Shown: piece after piece, positions 46,143 to 56,309 of the stretch
How positions within the stretch are numbered: position 1 is the stretch's first letter
How the letters are laid out: each line of letters begins with the position of its first letter
Source of the DNA: BD2-11 sp965115885
Lineage (GTDB): Bacteria; Gemmatimonadota; Gemmatimonadetes; Longimicrobiales; Gaopeijiaceae
DNA length: 64,000 bases
Direction of reading: 5' to 3'
Assembly (NCBI GenBank): GCA_965115885.1
Contig: OZ220479.1
Location: 124,001 to 188,000 of the forward strand
Notes under the pieces: model-generated
The model's input: only the letters and a program-made list of their open reading frames with translations
Told to the model about the DNA's origin: nothing
Database searches by the model: none
Translations under genes and position numbers: made by a program

Positions 46143-46585
46143 ATGATCATGACGCTCAGCACCAAACGGATCCGCAACCTCGACCCGATCCGCGATCTCC
46201 AGAAACGGCGCCGCCGGTGCGGACAGCTCTCCGAACCCGCCACCAGGGCCTTGCTGTGGCGCGTGTTCCAGCATCCACGGAGACGCACGCTTCGAGCTTC
46301 TCGCCGATATCTCCAACATCCACGTCCACGACATTCGCAAGCACCGCGCCGGACGGGCCACCTGCCGAAGCGCCGAGGCCACGCCCGTGTCCATCGCCGC
46401 CCGCCGCAAGCCCCAGCCCGACGGCAAGCCCGGCTACCTGCGCGTCGACACCGTGCACCTGGGCGGCAGCCCCGGCTTGAAGGGCGTCTAGGTCGTCGAC
46501 ATCGTCGACGAAGAGACTCCGCTCCAATACCTGGGCGCCGCGCCGCGCATCACCTACCATTTCCTCGCCCCCTGCCTCGAATGGT
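46143..46585 (+). pseudogene. IS481-like transposase remnant, left flank
   Basis: Translates in pieces to STKRIRNLDPIRDLQKRRRR, then after a frameshift FELLADISNIHVHDIRKHR, KPGYLRVDTVHLGG and a TAG stop, then VDIVDEETPLQYLGA. It ends just before the stop of the second GHKL gene. Similar to the remnant at 49180-49504, in the same direction. Confidence 0.75.
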
Positions 46586-46588
46586 CTC

Positions 46589-48577
46589 CTAGTCGCCCTC
46601 GAGATCTCTTCGACGAACCGCGTCGAGATGGCTTTTCACGCGGAAGTCGTCTCCTCCGCGCACTCCAAGCACATCGAGAAAATCAATCCATCTCGCTTCC
46701 GCTTCTTCCAAAAGGTCGCTCCAGCTCATTGCGTACATGTCTTCCCGATGCAACATTTGAATCTTGTCCACGAATTCGGGTTTACTATCGAGTTTGTCCG
46801 AAATTATGTGCCCAGTGACGTTCTGAAATCGTCCTCCCGTAGCGGTTTTGACGCGTCCTCTGATTGACAGCACGTATCTCTCGAAGCGGGAGAGATGATC
46901 CCAATCCACGGCTTGTCCGGGGCGAACGAACTCCAAGATCAGAAGATGGCGACCGCTGGCCATGGCCAGGTCCACCCTGCCTCTGTAGACGTCGGTCGAC
47001 AACTTCGCTTTCGCCGCCGCCTCCATTGTGACGCGACGCAGAGAGGTCTCCTTCCTGAACGTCTCCCACTCCGGGGAGACGAGCCATGGGTTCTCCGCGA
47101 CGAAGTCGCGAACGTCGTTCTCCAGCCGCCCTTCCTTGATCAAGCTCCCGAGGCCCTGAACCGTCGCCAGCTTCGTGCGAACCACCTCCAACGTCTGAAG
47201 AGCGGTCAGCGCACGGGCTTCCAGGAGTATTTCTAGGAGCTTTGGTCCGTCCAGCCCTTTAGCTTCCGAGATGTCGTCGATGAGTCCATGGAGGCGTCCC
47301 TTCTCCCATGCGTTCAGAACGGCGTTGCCTAGATCGTCGAACTGTTGTTCGGAGAGGGTTGGGATCGCGCCGAGAGACGTCAACGCCCGTGTCACGGTCT
47401 TGCGCTCGCGACCGGGTAGACGCTGAAGACGGTCGGAGAACTCCGCGATCTTCTCCTCGAGACGTCTCGCCTTCTTTTCGGCCCTTAGTTGCGTCCACGC
47501 TCGGAGCGCATGCCGAAGACGCCTCCGACCCCACTCGAGAAGGGGCGCCGTTTCGGCTCTGTCCCAGTTGACGCGTTGTCGCTCGGTGGCGATCAAGTCC
47601 GCAGGAAGCCGGTCGATGAAGTCGGCCACGACCTGTCCGGTTAGGTATTCGGTTCCGTGTTGGCCCGTGAGACCACGCGTCAGATTGAAGAAGAACGGTC
47701 CTTGGGCAAGCTTCCCTCCGGCGTATACGGTGACTCCCCTCAATTCCTCTTCGTCGATGGTGTTCTTCCGGAAGAGCAGCCGCCATCGGATCTGTTTGCC
47801 CGCAACAGTCTCGACGCCCCATCCGTCGCCGTCGACTTCCACTTCCTCGACAGGATCGGGAAAATCCCGCGGAAATTGATACTCGAAGCCAGCTTCGTCG
47901 TACGACCGAGGAAGGGGTTTTCCTTGTATCGACACCGCGAAGTCCGTCTGTTCTTCGTGGAGCAGAAATCGCCTCGCCATGCTGATCGAAAATCGATCCC
48001 GGGAAGGAGCTCGCTGGATCGTGAGGTTCGAGAGGGTGATCGAGGTCCCATGGTCGCCCTTCCCCTCCTCGCTGGGAGGATCGCACCTGACGACGTCGAT
48101 CTCCTTTTGAACGTCCCCGGGTTCGTCGTCGGCCGCCAGAGCGTCGAGATCGAGACGGAAGACGGTTCGCTCTCCGGTCAGTGCGCTGGTCGTTTCCACG
48201 GTCACCAAGCTCGCGATCCCGAAGCCCGCGAACTTCCCGATGCCCTTGCGTCCGAGCACGGACCTGCCCTTGGGCGTTCGCTCCTCGGCGTCGCCTCCCC
48301 TGCGGTCTCGGCCCACCGCCAAGTAGAGGTTCTGGCATTCGTCGAAGCTCATGCCGATCCCGTCGTCGCAAATCGTGAACGCGGCGTCGGGATTGGCGAC
48401 GGTGCGCGGAAGGTCGATCTCCACACGGGTGGCGTCGGCGTCCCAAGCGTTCGCCACGAGTTCCGCGATCACGTTGACGGGGCTCTGGTACATCTGAATT
48501 CCCAGATGCCCGATTACGCGACTGTGGAACCTGAGGAAAAGCCGTTTGTTGAGGCCTGTTTTTCCGTTCTCGTCCAT
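46589..48577 (-). CDS. Second GHKL ATPase with nuclease-like C-terminus (MORC-like)
   Basis: A 662-residue paralogue of the split gene at 41434-44932. GHKL boxes are complete: ELVANAWDADA, CDDGIGMS and RKGIGKFAGFG. The C-terminal nuclease-like domain has RVDLAMAS followed by LEFVRPG, where the usual ExK lysine is replaced by Val, so cleavage activity is uncertain. The start at ATG 48577 is where similarity begins; the longer frame upstream is not conserved. No methyltransferase is adjacent. It is flanked by two remnants of the same IS, which suggests it was carried as a unit. Confidence 0.85.
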   Translation of the reverse strand: MDENGKTGLNKRLFLRFHSRVIGHLGIQMYQSPVNVIAELVANAWDADATRVEIDLPRTVANPDAAFTICDDGIGMSFDECQNLYLAVGRDRRGGDAEERTPKGRSVLGRKGIGKFAGFGIASLVTVETTSALTGERTVFRLDLDALAADDEPGDVQKEIDVVRCDPPSEEGKGDHGTSITLSNLTIQRAPSRDRFSISMARRFLLHEEQTDFAVSIQGKPLPRSYDEAGFEYQFPRDFPDPVEEVEVDGDGWGVETVAGKQIRWRLLFRKNTIDEEELRGVTVYAGGKLAQGPFFFNLTRGLTGQHGTEYLTGQVVADFIDRLPADLIATERQRVNWDRAETAPLLEWGRRRLRHALRAWTQLRAEKKARRLEEKIAEFSDRLQRLPGRERKTVTRALTSLGAIPTLSEQQFDDLGNAVLNAWEKGRLHGLIDDISEAKGLDGPKLLEILLEARALTALQTLEVVRTKLATVQGLGSLIKEGRLENDVRDFVAENPWLVSPEWETFRKETSLRRVTMEAAAKAKLSTDVYRGRVDLAMASGRHLLILEFVRPGQAVDWDHLSRFERYVLSIRGRVKTATGGRFQNVTGHIISDKLDSKPEFVDKIQMLHREDMYAMSWSDLLEEAEARWIDFLDVLGVRGGDDFRVKSHLDAVRRRDLEGD

Positions 48578-49179
48578 CCTGCCCGCCGTTCCGCGATCCA
48601 GTTCCGGCCCATTCGCCGACGCTGTGTCCGCGCCGACCACGTTTCGTACGTCCCATCTTCGATGCCCTCTCGATGACGGGCTGCACGATCCACCTTGTTC
48701 GGAAGCTGGCGTTGCCGGGGGGTCCGCGCCAGTCCCGGCTCGGCCGTAACAGCGTTCGGTGTCCCACCGTCGCCGACCAAGTGTCCGAGGTGGTCGGGGG
48801 AGTGACGGGTCTTGGTAGTGGACTCGACGAGCGGCGGAGCACCTTGGCCCACTTCCTGCTCCGAGCGCCGCTGCCAGCCGTTTCTTCATCTCGTCGCGCA
48901 TGGCCCGGGTGCCCTCGGCCGATCCTCCGGGCTCCCGATCACCGCCGGATCGAGCAAGTTCCCGCGTACCCGGCGCGGATGTCGTGGCCATGCAGGACAC
49001 ACCTCCTCGGAGCACAGCGCGATCACCGCGTTCACGGGCTGCCCCCTTCGTCCACTTCGACATCGGCTATCAAGCCACCGGGGCCAAAAAAGGCCCGGTA
49101 CGCGGAACTCTCCGGTGACCGGGGCGCCCGAGAAACTGCCGTCACATCGGCTGGACCACGAGACAGGCCGACGTTCCGG
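48578..49179. other. Unassigned degenerate region
   Basis: About 600 bp upstream of the second GHKL gene. Frames are open by base composition but no protein is recognised. It probably contains the GHKL gene's promoter and fossil IS sequence. Confidence 0.4.
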
Positions 49180-49504
49180 CCCTCGTGGCCCGGATTCGCC
49201 ATCGAAGTCCTCTCCGAACGGCGAGCGCCGCAAGCCGCAACCCAACGGCAAGCCCGGCTACGTCCGCGTCGACAGCGTCCACCTCGGCGACCTCGAGGGG
49301 AAGAAGGGCTCCTACATCATCAACGTCGTCGACGAAGTCACTCAACACGAGCATCTTATGTGCGTTGAACGCCTCACCCACCGCTTCCTCGGCCCCGCGC
49401 TCGAGAAGCTCATCGACGCCTTCCCCTTCGTCGTCCACGCGTTCCACGCCGACAACGGGAGCAGCGAGTTTGAAACTGACGCCGGTTCCCCCCGGGTGGT
49501 CTGA
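49180..49504 (+). pseudogene. IS481-like transposase remnant, right flank
   Basis: Encodes KPGYVRVDSVHLGDLEGKK, INVVDEVTQ and FPFVVHAFHADNGS in one frame, the integrase-core segment also seen at 46400-46580. It is cut at both ends. Direct orientation relative to the left remnant. Confidence 0.8.
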
Positions 49505-49701
49505 CCCAAACGGTAGCTGACCGAAGTGTCCTTGACTCGATTTGTCGACCTCTCGAGGGGACCGGAAAGAGCGCCGGCCTCGACCGACATCGTGACCTGA
49601 TAAGAGCCTGACGCGCTCGCGCGCGTCCCGTCGCTACTTTGTCCAATGTCGGCCGAGGCCGGTTCCATCGCTGCATCCCAACATGGGGACAGGAGGCCGG
49701 C

Positions 49702-50804
49702 ATGGCGAGTGCGCAGGTGGAGGGCAACGGGGTCGTCGGTGGGGTGGACACTCACCAAGACCAACACACCGTGGCAGTTGTGAGCGTCGACGGCGCGGAG
49801 CTCGGAACCGAGTCGTTTCCAACGACCGGCGACGGGTACCGGGCGATGCTCGCGTGGCTTCGATCCCACGGCGATCTGCTGCGCGTCGGCGTCGAGTGCA
49901 CGGGGACGTACGGCGCAGGTGTGAGCCGCTGTCTGGCGGCGGCTGGCGTGCCCGTGCTCGAGGTGACCGGTCCGGACCGCGTGGCCCGAAGGGCGCAGGG
50001 GAAGGACGACGCGCTGGACGCGGTTGCGGCGGCGCAGGCGGCTCGCACCGGGTACCGGACGCACGTGGCCAAGGACCGCACGGGTGCCATCGAAGCGCTG
50101 CGCACGCTCTGCGTGGCGCGCCGGAGCGCGGTGAAGGGGTGCATTGCGGCCCAGCAACAGGTGCACAACCTGATCGTCTCGGCGCCTGAGCGACTGCGCG
50201 ACGAGCTCCGCGAGCTGCCTCGCATGAAGCGCCTGCGCAAGTGCGCGGCGTGGCGGCCGCGAGCGGGGAGCGAGCGCATGAGCCGGGGGTGGCGACGAAG
50301 ATCGCGCTGAAGCGCTTGGCTCGCCGGATCCTGGCCTTCAAGGAGGAGATCGCGGGACTGGACGAGTGCATTCGGCGATCGTCGAGGGTGCGGCTCCGGC
50401 GTTGCTCGAGCTCGAGGGCGTGGGAATCGCGACGGCTACGGATCTGTTGGCGGCGGTGGGAACCCGGACCGGATGCGCTCGGAGGGGAGCTTCGCGATGA
50501 TGTGCGGAGTCAGCCCGATCCCTGCGTCGAGCGGAAAGACGAGACGGCATCGACTCAATCGGGGCGGGAACCGGAGTGCGAACTCGGCGTTGCATCTGAT
50601 CGTGCTGACTCGAATGCGCACCGATCCGAGAACGCAGCGCTACGTCGAGCGGCGCACGGAAGAGGGGTTGTCGAAGCGCGAGACGATGCGGTGCCTCAAG
50701 CGGTACATGGCCCGTTGCGTGTACCGGGTGCTGACGAGCGGCGTCGGGGTAGCGAGCGCGACGGTGGCCGAAGCTCACGAGACGGCCGCCGAAACCCAAG
50801 GTGA
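49702..50804 (+). pseudogene. IS110-family transposase, frameshifted
   Basis: ATG 49702 begins an N-terminal DEDD (RuvC-like) domain: VGGVDTHQDQH, VECTGTYG and DALDAVAAA. Frame is lost near 50220-50300, then the C-terminal Tnp20 part reappears in other frames: LARRILAFKEEIAGLD, LELEGVGIATATDLL and FAMMCGVSPIPASSGK. At least two frameshifts. The 200 bp upstream (49505-49701) are the usual non-coding leader of an IS110 element. Confidence 0.85.
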
Positions 50805-50805
50805 G

Positions 50806-51441
50806 AGGCGGGATCGGGCGGATGCGCCGAGGGACCCGGCTACAGGCTTGTCGGATCCGGGCGAAGGGGCCCGACGCAACGCGGACGGAGCGGCCGTGGA
50901 AGACGGGCCGGCAGCGTGCAGAGCTGCATGAGCCTGTCGGGAGACTTCTTCGGAGCGGGATCGAGATCGAGCTGCGCAATGATCCGATCCCGGCTCCGAG
51001 GACATCCTCCCGGCGCGCGAGCACAGAGGGGATGGGTCAGCGTCGGGCGCTGGACACGGGAGCGTTCCGCCTGCCGCATCCCCCAGGGGGGCCCGGGAGC
51101 GGCCGGTCGGCCGCTCCCTCTCCGTGTCCCGGGCGCCGTGGGACACGCTGTCGGACATGGCGTGGCGGACGGACGCCGGCGGGTGCGTGCGCGAAGAGCC
51201 TGCGAGTCCCGCGCCAGCGTTGTCCTATGCGCACAAGAGCCTGTGGGGCGACAGGTTCCGCAATCACAGGGGAAAGCGCAGAGGTCGGCGAGCCGCAGAA
51301 CTCGCGGGCAGCGTGCAGCGTCTGCCGATGATCCCGACGGAACGTCGCGAGGCACGACGCTCGCAACGTCCCCCTAACCCTCGGAAGATCCCGAAACGCC
51401 GTTAGAAGCGATCCTGCAGCCTCGAATTTACGGAAAACTGC
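50806..51441. other. Unassigned G+C-rich region with a hairpin
   Basis: No gene was recognised in 630 bp. At 51095-51118 there is a 10-bp perfect stem GGGAGCGGCC-GGTC-GGCCGCTCCC with no T tract. It may belong to the IS110 3' end. Confidence 0.35.
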
Positions 51442-51464
51442 GGCTCTTCAGTGTTTTATGTGGG
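51442..51464 (+). repeat. ISL3-type left terminus
   Basis: Reads GGCTCTTCAGTGTTTTATGTGGG, matching the ISL3 right terminus at 37991-38013 at 19 of 23 positions. The rest of such an element is not found to its right, so it is an orphan end. Confidence 0.6.
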
Positions 51465-52461
51465 TTGGCGGGGCTTCCCGGGCACACCTCCAGGGGAGGA
51501 GGTGGTGCGGGACGCGCTACCTCTTGGAGCGTCGCGGGATGCCCACGCGCCCCATGCGACCGATGACGTCCGCTACCGTGCATCTGGCTTCGGAAGCCCC
51601 CGCTGTGCACTCAGGCACGTACACGCGCGTCGCCCTACACGAGTGCCGCTTTGCTGATCGGCGGGTGCCGTCGACCCCCTTCAACGCCATTCGTCCGGTC
51701 GTCGATCTTGGGGGCCGCCCAGTGGCGGAGGTCGCCTCGAACTCGCAGTGCCCGCTGAGGACAGCGAGGAGGCAAAACTGGGCCCTTGACGTACATAAGA
51801 GCATCGACGGCACGCATGGAAGAGGGAGACGGGAGCAACACGGGAAGCCCTGTCGGTGGCGTGGCACGACGCCAACTGGAACCCGCAAGGGGCAGGCCGG
51901 GCCGGCAGGGTGGCGGATGGGCCCGTAGTACTGAGGACGCCGGGTAACGCCGGTCGAGGAAAGGGGCCCTGGTTCGAGAGCGGTGCGGAAAGGAGGAAGG
52001 GACGTGACTACTGGCGAGAAGAGCCTACAAGGGTCGAGGACGTTCGGAGACTCCGGCACGTGCTACACGCGAAAGCTGAAGGATGAACCCGAGGGAGACC
52101 GCGAGCGGATGTTGAGCGCGGCGGACTCCGACTTGGGGAACCCGACGCGAGCCCGAACGGCTCCATCGGTGGCCCTGCCTAGGACGGAGGACGGAATCGG
52201 GGAAGCGTGCACTTCCTCGGACAGGAGGCTGGGAGACCGCCTCCACCGACCGAAGCGACGGGTCATGGGCCTTCCGAGCGCGAAGGCGTGATCTCGTACG
52301 TAAGCCGGGTGCGGGAAAACCGCACGCCCGGTTTGATGGGCGGGGGCTGGAAACGCGGCCATGGGAGTCGGCATTGGAGGACCGGAGCGAAAGCTAATCG
52401 GAGCAACCCCACCGGACCCTAAAGCTGGCGCGCCAGCCCCCGACCCGACCCACATCAGACG
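51465..52461 (+). ncRNA. Group II intron-like RNA repeat, copy 2 (longer)
   Basis: The part from about 51993 matches copy 1. This copy also has an upstream part with GGGCCCGTAGTACTGAGGAC and GCCGGGTAACGCCGG, the kind of sequence found in the 5' domain of group II introns just before the encoded reverse transcriptase, and a short frame EDVRRLRHVLHAKAEG that looks like the start of such an enzyme. The enzyme itself is missing. The repeat ends at CGACCCGACCC, where copy 1 also ends. It now abuts an IS630 transposase gene lacking its 5' end. Confidence 0.5.
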
Positions 52462-52772
52462 CACAGCTTCGTGCACCGGGTGTGGTGGTCGTGCGGGCTG
52501 AAGCCGCACTTGGTGCGGACTTTCAAGGTGAGCAAGGATCCGCTCTTCGAGAAGAAGCTCTGCGACATCGTGGGGCTGTACCTGAACCCGCCCGAGAACG
52601 CGGTCGTCTTCAGCTTCGACGAGAAGAGCTCGGTCCAAGCACTGGATCGGACGCAGCCGGGTCTGCCGTTGAAGCGAGGCCGCGCGGGGACGATGACCTA
52701 CGACTACAAACGCAACGGCACGACGTCGCTCTTCGCGGCGCTGAACGTGGCATCGGGCGAAGTGATCGGGAA

Positions 52773-52967
52773 TTATACGCCTGTCTTGATGTCGGGTTCA
52801 TCATCCTCCACCTTCTCCGGCGTGACGAATCTGCGGGTTGCGATACGCTCCCACACCTTCGGATTGATCGGGCGGAACAGCACCTGGACGATGTCGCTCA
52901 TCATCGCGCCCCGGTAGAACGGGTTGGTCGCCTGCACGTCGAACGGCTTCTCTCGCTTTTCAGTCAT
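52773..52967 (-). CDS. Small passenger protein of the IS1595 element
   Basis: A 64-residue frame from ATG 52967 with the text PFDVQATNPFYRGAMMSDIV and an acidic tail, reading in the same direction as the transposase and filling the space to the element's left end. Passenger genes are common in IS1595; this one is not known to have a function. Hydrophilic and probably cytoplasmic. Confidence 0.5.
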   Translation of the reverse strand: MTEKREKPFDVQATNPFYRGAMMSDIVQVLFRPINPKVWERIATRRFVTPEKVEDDEPDIKTGV

Positions 52968-53155
52968 CGGTGCCTCCATGGTGGTCGCTCCCGCCGTGCC
53001 TGCGAGCGACGATGCGATCAACCGTCAGGTTTGCGGAACGGGAAGTTCGCCAGAAACTTCGGTCCAAATCCGGCGCACGATACAACCTATTGCGTATACC
53101 GCCAGAGTGCGCGGGCGGGAGCGATACGCCCGCGCAAGGGGTTTGGAGCAAGGAA

Positions 53156-54142
53156 TTAGACTGCCGCCGCCGACCGGCCCGTGTCGGCTACCAGATCCCG
53201 GTACATGAGCCGCCGTCCGATCATCGCCGCCACGACGTGCTGAATCTGTGCGAGCGTGTCCAACTCGCGCACGTTCCGGCGAGCCGCGAACATGTCCACG
53301 TAGGCTTGCAAGTGCTTCTGGCTCAGCCGATGGTGGACGCCCTTGTGCGCGCGCTTCAACACGGCCCGGAACGACTCCACGCCGTTGGTGTGAACGGTCT
53401 CGCCTTCGAGGTATCGGACGTACTCGGCTACGGAGTGCTTCACCGTCTCGTGCTTCCGGGCGGTGCCTCGGTAGGCCGTCGCGTCGTCCGTGTACAGCTT
53501 CGCGCCGTCGCTGGCGTGTTCGTCCACGAAACCGCCGAGCGTCGCCTTGTCGGTGCGCTCGATCACCCGCGCCGCAACCTTGCCCGTTGCCCGATCCCTC
53601 GCAGCAACCACGGCCTGCTTCCCGGTCGGCCCGCGCCCGGTGCTCTCCAGTTCCTTGCGACGAGTGTCGCTCATATTCTTGCGCTTGCCGCCGAAATACG
53701 CCTCGTCCACTTCCACCGGCCCGTCGAACGTCATCCGCACGTCCGCGAACGCGCCCCGGATGCGGTGCAACATGAACCATGCCGTCGCCTGCCGGACGCC
53801 GAGATCGCGGTGCAGCTTCATCGACGAAACGCCTTTCAGGCTCGTCAACTCCAAATAGATCGCCCAGCCCCACAACCGCAGTGGGAGCTTCGACTGCTCC
53901 ATGAGCGTCCCTGTCTCGAGGCTGAAATACTTCCGGCAATCGCGGCACCTGTACGGCATCGGCTTGCCCGACTTCACCCGGTAGCAGTTCACACTCCCGC
54001 AACGTGTGCAAGCCATCTGGCCGGACGGCCAGACCCACGACTCGAACCAGTGGGTCGCCGATTCCTCAGTTGCGAACATCGCCGCAACCTGCGGCATCGT
54101 GATGCCTTTCCGGTGATGCTTTCCAGGTCCCTTCGCCACCAT
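53156..54142 (-). CDS. IS1595-family transposase
   Basis: A 328-residue transposase with an N-terminal zinc ribbon (CTRCGS, CRDCRKYF) and an ISXO2-like DDE domain (VEVDEAYFGGKRKN, LYTDDATAYRG, THTNGVES-like block). It appears intact. Confidence 0.93.
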   Translation of the reverse strand: MVAKGPGKHHRKGITMPQVAAMFATEESATHWFESWVWPSGQMACTRCGSVNCYRVKSGKPMPYRCRDCRKYFSLETGTLMEQSKLPLRLWGWAIYLELTSLKGVSSMKLHRDLGVRQATAWFMLHRIRGAFADVRMTFDGPVEVDEAYFGGKRKNMSDTRRKELESTGRGPTGKQAVVAARDRATGKVAARVIERTDKATLGGFVDEHASDGAKLYTDDATAYRGTARKHETVKHSVAEYVRYLEGETVHTNGVESFRAVLKRAHKGVHHRLSQKHLQAYVDMFAARRNVRELDTLAQIQHVVAAMIGRRLMYRDLVADTGRSAAAV

Positions 54143-54670
54143 GCAACCCCCTCATTGCATTGCTCTTAGCGTACACTGAAGGTGGCATGATCTTGCCGTG
54201 CTGTCAAGGCAGGCGTATAATCCCCAAGTGATCGGGGAGACGTACAAGCGGCACCGCCACCAGGAGGTGTTGAAGTTCCTGCGCAAGGTGGAGAAGGCGG
54301 TGCCCAAGGACTAGGAGATCCACATCGTGCTGGACAACTACGCGACGCACAAACACGCGAAGGTGATGGAGTGGATCGAGCGGCAGAAGCGGATCTTCCT
54401 GCACTTCACGCCGACGAGCGCGTCGTGGCTGAACTTGGTGGAGCGGTTCTTCTGCACGTTGACTCGGAAGCGGATTCGGCGCGGCGTCTTCCATTCGGTG
54501 AGCGACCTCGAGCGGTGCTTGGGGGAGTACGTCGAGACCTACAACGAGAACCCGAGGCCCCTGGTCTGGACGAAGTCGGCGGACAAGATTCTCGAGAAGG
54601 TGAACCGGGCTCGGCAGGCCTTGGCCGTCGCCTCCACATAATCAAACATATGAACCGGACACTGCACTAG

Positions 54671-56306
54671 GAGCTTGCGCGGCAGAAAGGACCTGCGAGT
54701 GGGCGTGAAGTCCCGGCAATCAGGCCTCCAACCCGGATTTCCGGCAACCAAACCGCTCGGATGACGACAAGAGCCGATCGTCAGCGGAGGAAATCGCCGC
54801 ATTCCAGGTCCCAATGGACCCCGGAAGCTCCCGGACACGATGGCTTGGCCCCTCACGCCGCCGACAGGACGTGCAATCGCCGCATGTTGAGCGCCAAGCA
54901 CACCAGATCCCACTCGCCGCACACACTCTCCAAGCCACGGAGGCTGAACCTCCTGAACCCCATCGCCTCCTTGATCCACCCGATCGGAGCCTCCGCCATC
55001 CATTTTCGCTTCGCGTACACCGCACGGCCCTCCGGGGTAGCCAGCTTCTCCACCATGCGCGCCCGCGCCGGGTACCCCTCCGGGTCCGCCTTCTCGACCT
55101 CCTTCCCCTCCCGGCCCAGCGCAACGTAGCCATCGATCTCGCGATCCTCGAGCGCCGCCAGATCGCCCTCGTTTCCGTACCCCGCGTCCGCCAGCACCTT
55201 GCGCGGCCTCTCTCCCGCCACTTCCTCCACTTCCTCCACCTCCTCCACCATCTCGGTCAGCTGGCCTTGGTCGCTCGCGTTGTCCGTCACCGCCGTCCCC
55301 ACCACCAACTGGCTCTCCCCGTCCACCGCCACCTGCGCGTTGTAGCACTGCTGGAAGCCTTCCGTGCTCGTCTTCATGATCCGACTCTCCGGATCCGTGA
55401 AGTTCGACTGCGCACGCTCCTCCGGCTCTCCGTACGCCCGCTTGTACGGCCGCCCTCCCTTCGGATTGCGCTCTTGGCCCGGCTCGCGACCCCGGGCGTC
55501 GTCGAACGCTCGAGCCTCCGCCCCGGACGCTCCTTCGCCGCCTGAATCGCCGCCAAGCGATCCTCCCGCCGCTTCAGCTCCTCCAGCAACCGCTCCTCGC
55601 CCCGAGCACCCCTCTCGTCGCGCTCGTCCTCCTCCGCATCCACCGCATCCGACTTCGCCAGCAACTCCGCGATCTCCGCCTTCAGGCGCTCCTCCTCCGG
55701 TCCCATCCGTCCGTAGCTCATCGCCTTGCGCTTGCTCGCGTTGGCTCGAACCTTCGTCCCGTCCACCGCCACCTGCCCCAGTCCCGCGAATCCCATCTCG
55801 CGCGCCAGACGCACGATCTCCACCAGCAACGCTTTGAACGCTTCCAAGTTCTTCTTGCGAAAGTCGCACAGCGTCCGGTGCTTCGGGAAGTTGCCCGCCG
55901 CCAGAACCCGCAGCGGCACATCCTCCACCAACTTGCGCGCCAGCTTGCGCGACGAGCGCACTCCCGTCGCATATCCGTACACCCACAGCTTCACCATCAT
56001 CCGCGGCGCGTACGGGCTGTTGCGCCGCCCGTCCCCCTCGTAGCGTTCGTAGAATGCGCTCAAGTCCACGGAGTCCACCAAGTCGCTCACATGGTGCGCG
56101 AGATGTCCCTCGGGGATCCACTTCCTGGGATCGGGCGGAATCAGAAACTGCTGATCTGGCTGGTATTTCCGGAACCGCGTCCCCATGGTCTCTCCCGTGC
56201 GCCGGACTTCGCTGGCTAACCCCATGTGTTGCATGAATATAACCCTTGCTTCCGCTCCGCGCCACGGACCCGCCTCACACCACCACCTTTTCTGCCGCGC
56301 AAGCTC
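54671..56306 (-). mobile_element. ISb (IS1182 family), full-length copy
   Basis: 1636 bp with ends GAGCTTGCGCGGCAGAAA on both sides and target duplication CTAG (54667-54670 and 56307-56310). It lies exactly between the right end of one IS630 element and the left end of another, where their shared TA makes CTAG. Confidence 0.93.
54853..56186 (-). pseudogene. ISb IS1182-family transposase, one frameshift
   Basis: ATG 56186 begins MGTRFRKYQPDQQF, the IS1182 N-terminus, and the frame runs through DUF772-type sequence to about 55520, where a frameshift breaks it (LAAIQAAKER, then the second frame EARAFDDARGREPGQERN). The rest, including VGTAVTDNASDQGQ and VLADAGYGNEGD, reads in the second frame to 54853. 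No functional ISb transposase is seen in the window. Confidence 0.88.
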
Positions 56307-56309
56307 CTA

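Larger units (their letters stand above)
52768..54225 (-). mobile_element. IS1595-family element with passenger ORF
   Basis: 1458 bp with ends GGGAATTATACGCCTGTC and GGGGATTATACGCCTGCC (reverse strand) and an 8-bp target duplication AAGTGATC (52760-52767 and 54226-54233), the length typical of IS1595. It carries a transposase and a small passenger gene. Confidence 0.95.
52462..54641 (+). pseudogene. IS630-family transposase, 5'-truncated and split by an IS1595 element
   Basis: The first part (52462-52767) encodes FSFDEKSSVQALDRTQ and DYKRNGTTSLFAALN. The second (54226-54641) encodes LDNYATHKHAKV, FTPTSASWLNLVERFF and RRGVFHSVSDLE. Removal of the IS1595 element and one AAGTGATC rejoins the frame at ASGEVIGETYKRH, but a TAG at 54313 also kills it. 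The N-terminal HTH is missing. The right IS630 end lies at 54667. Confidence 0.88.

Noticed and set aside
51095..51118. Hairpin as a rho-independent terminator
   Set aside because: The stem is perfect but no T-run follows and no gene ends nearby.
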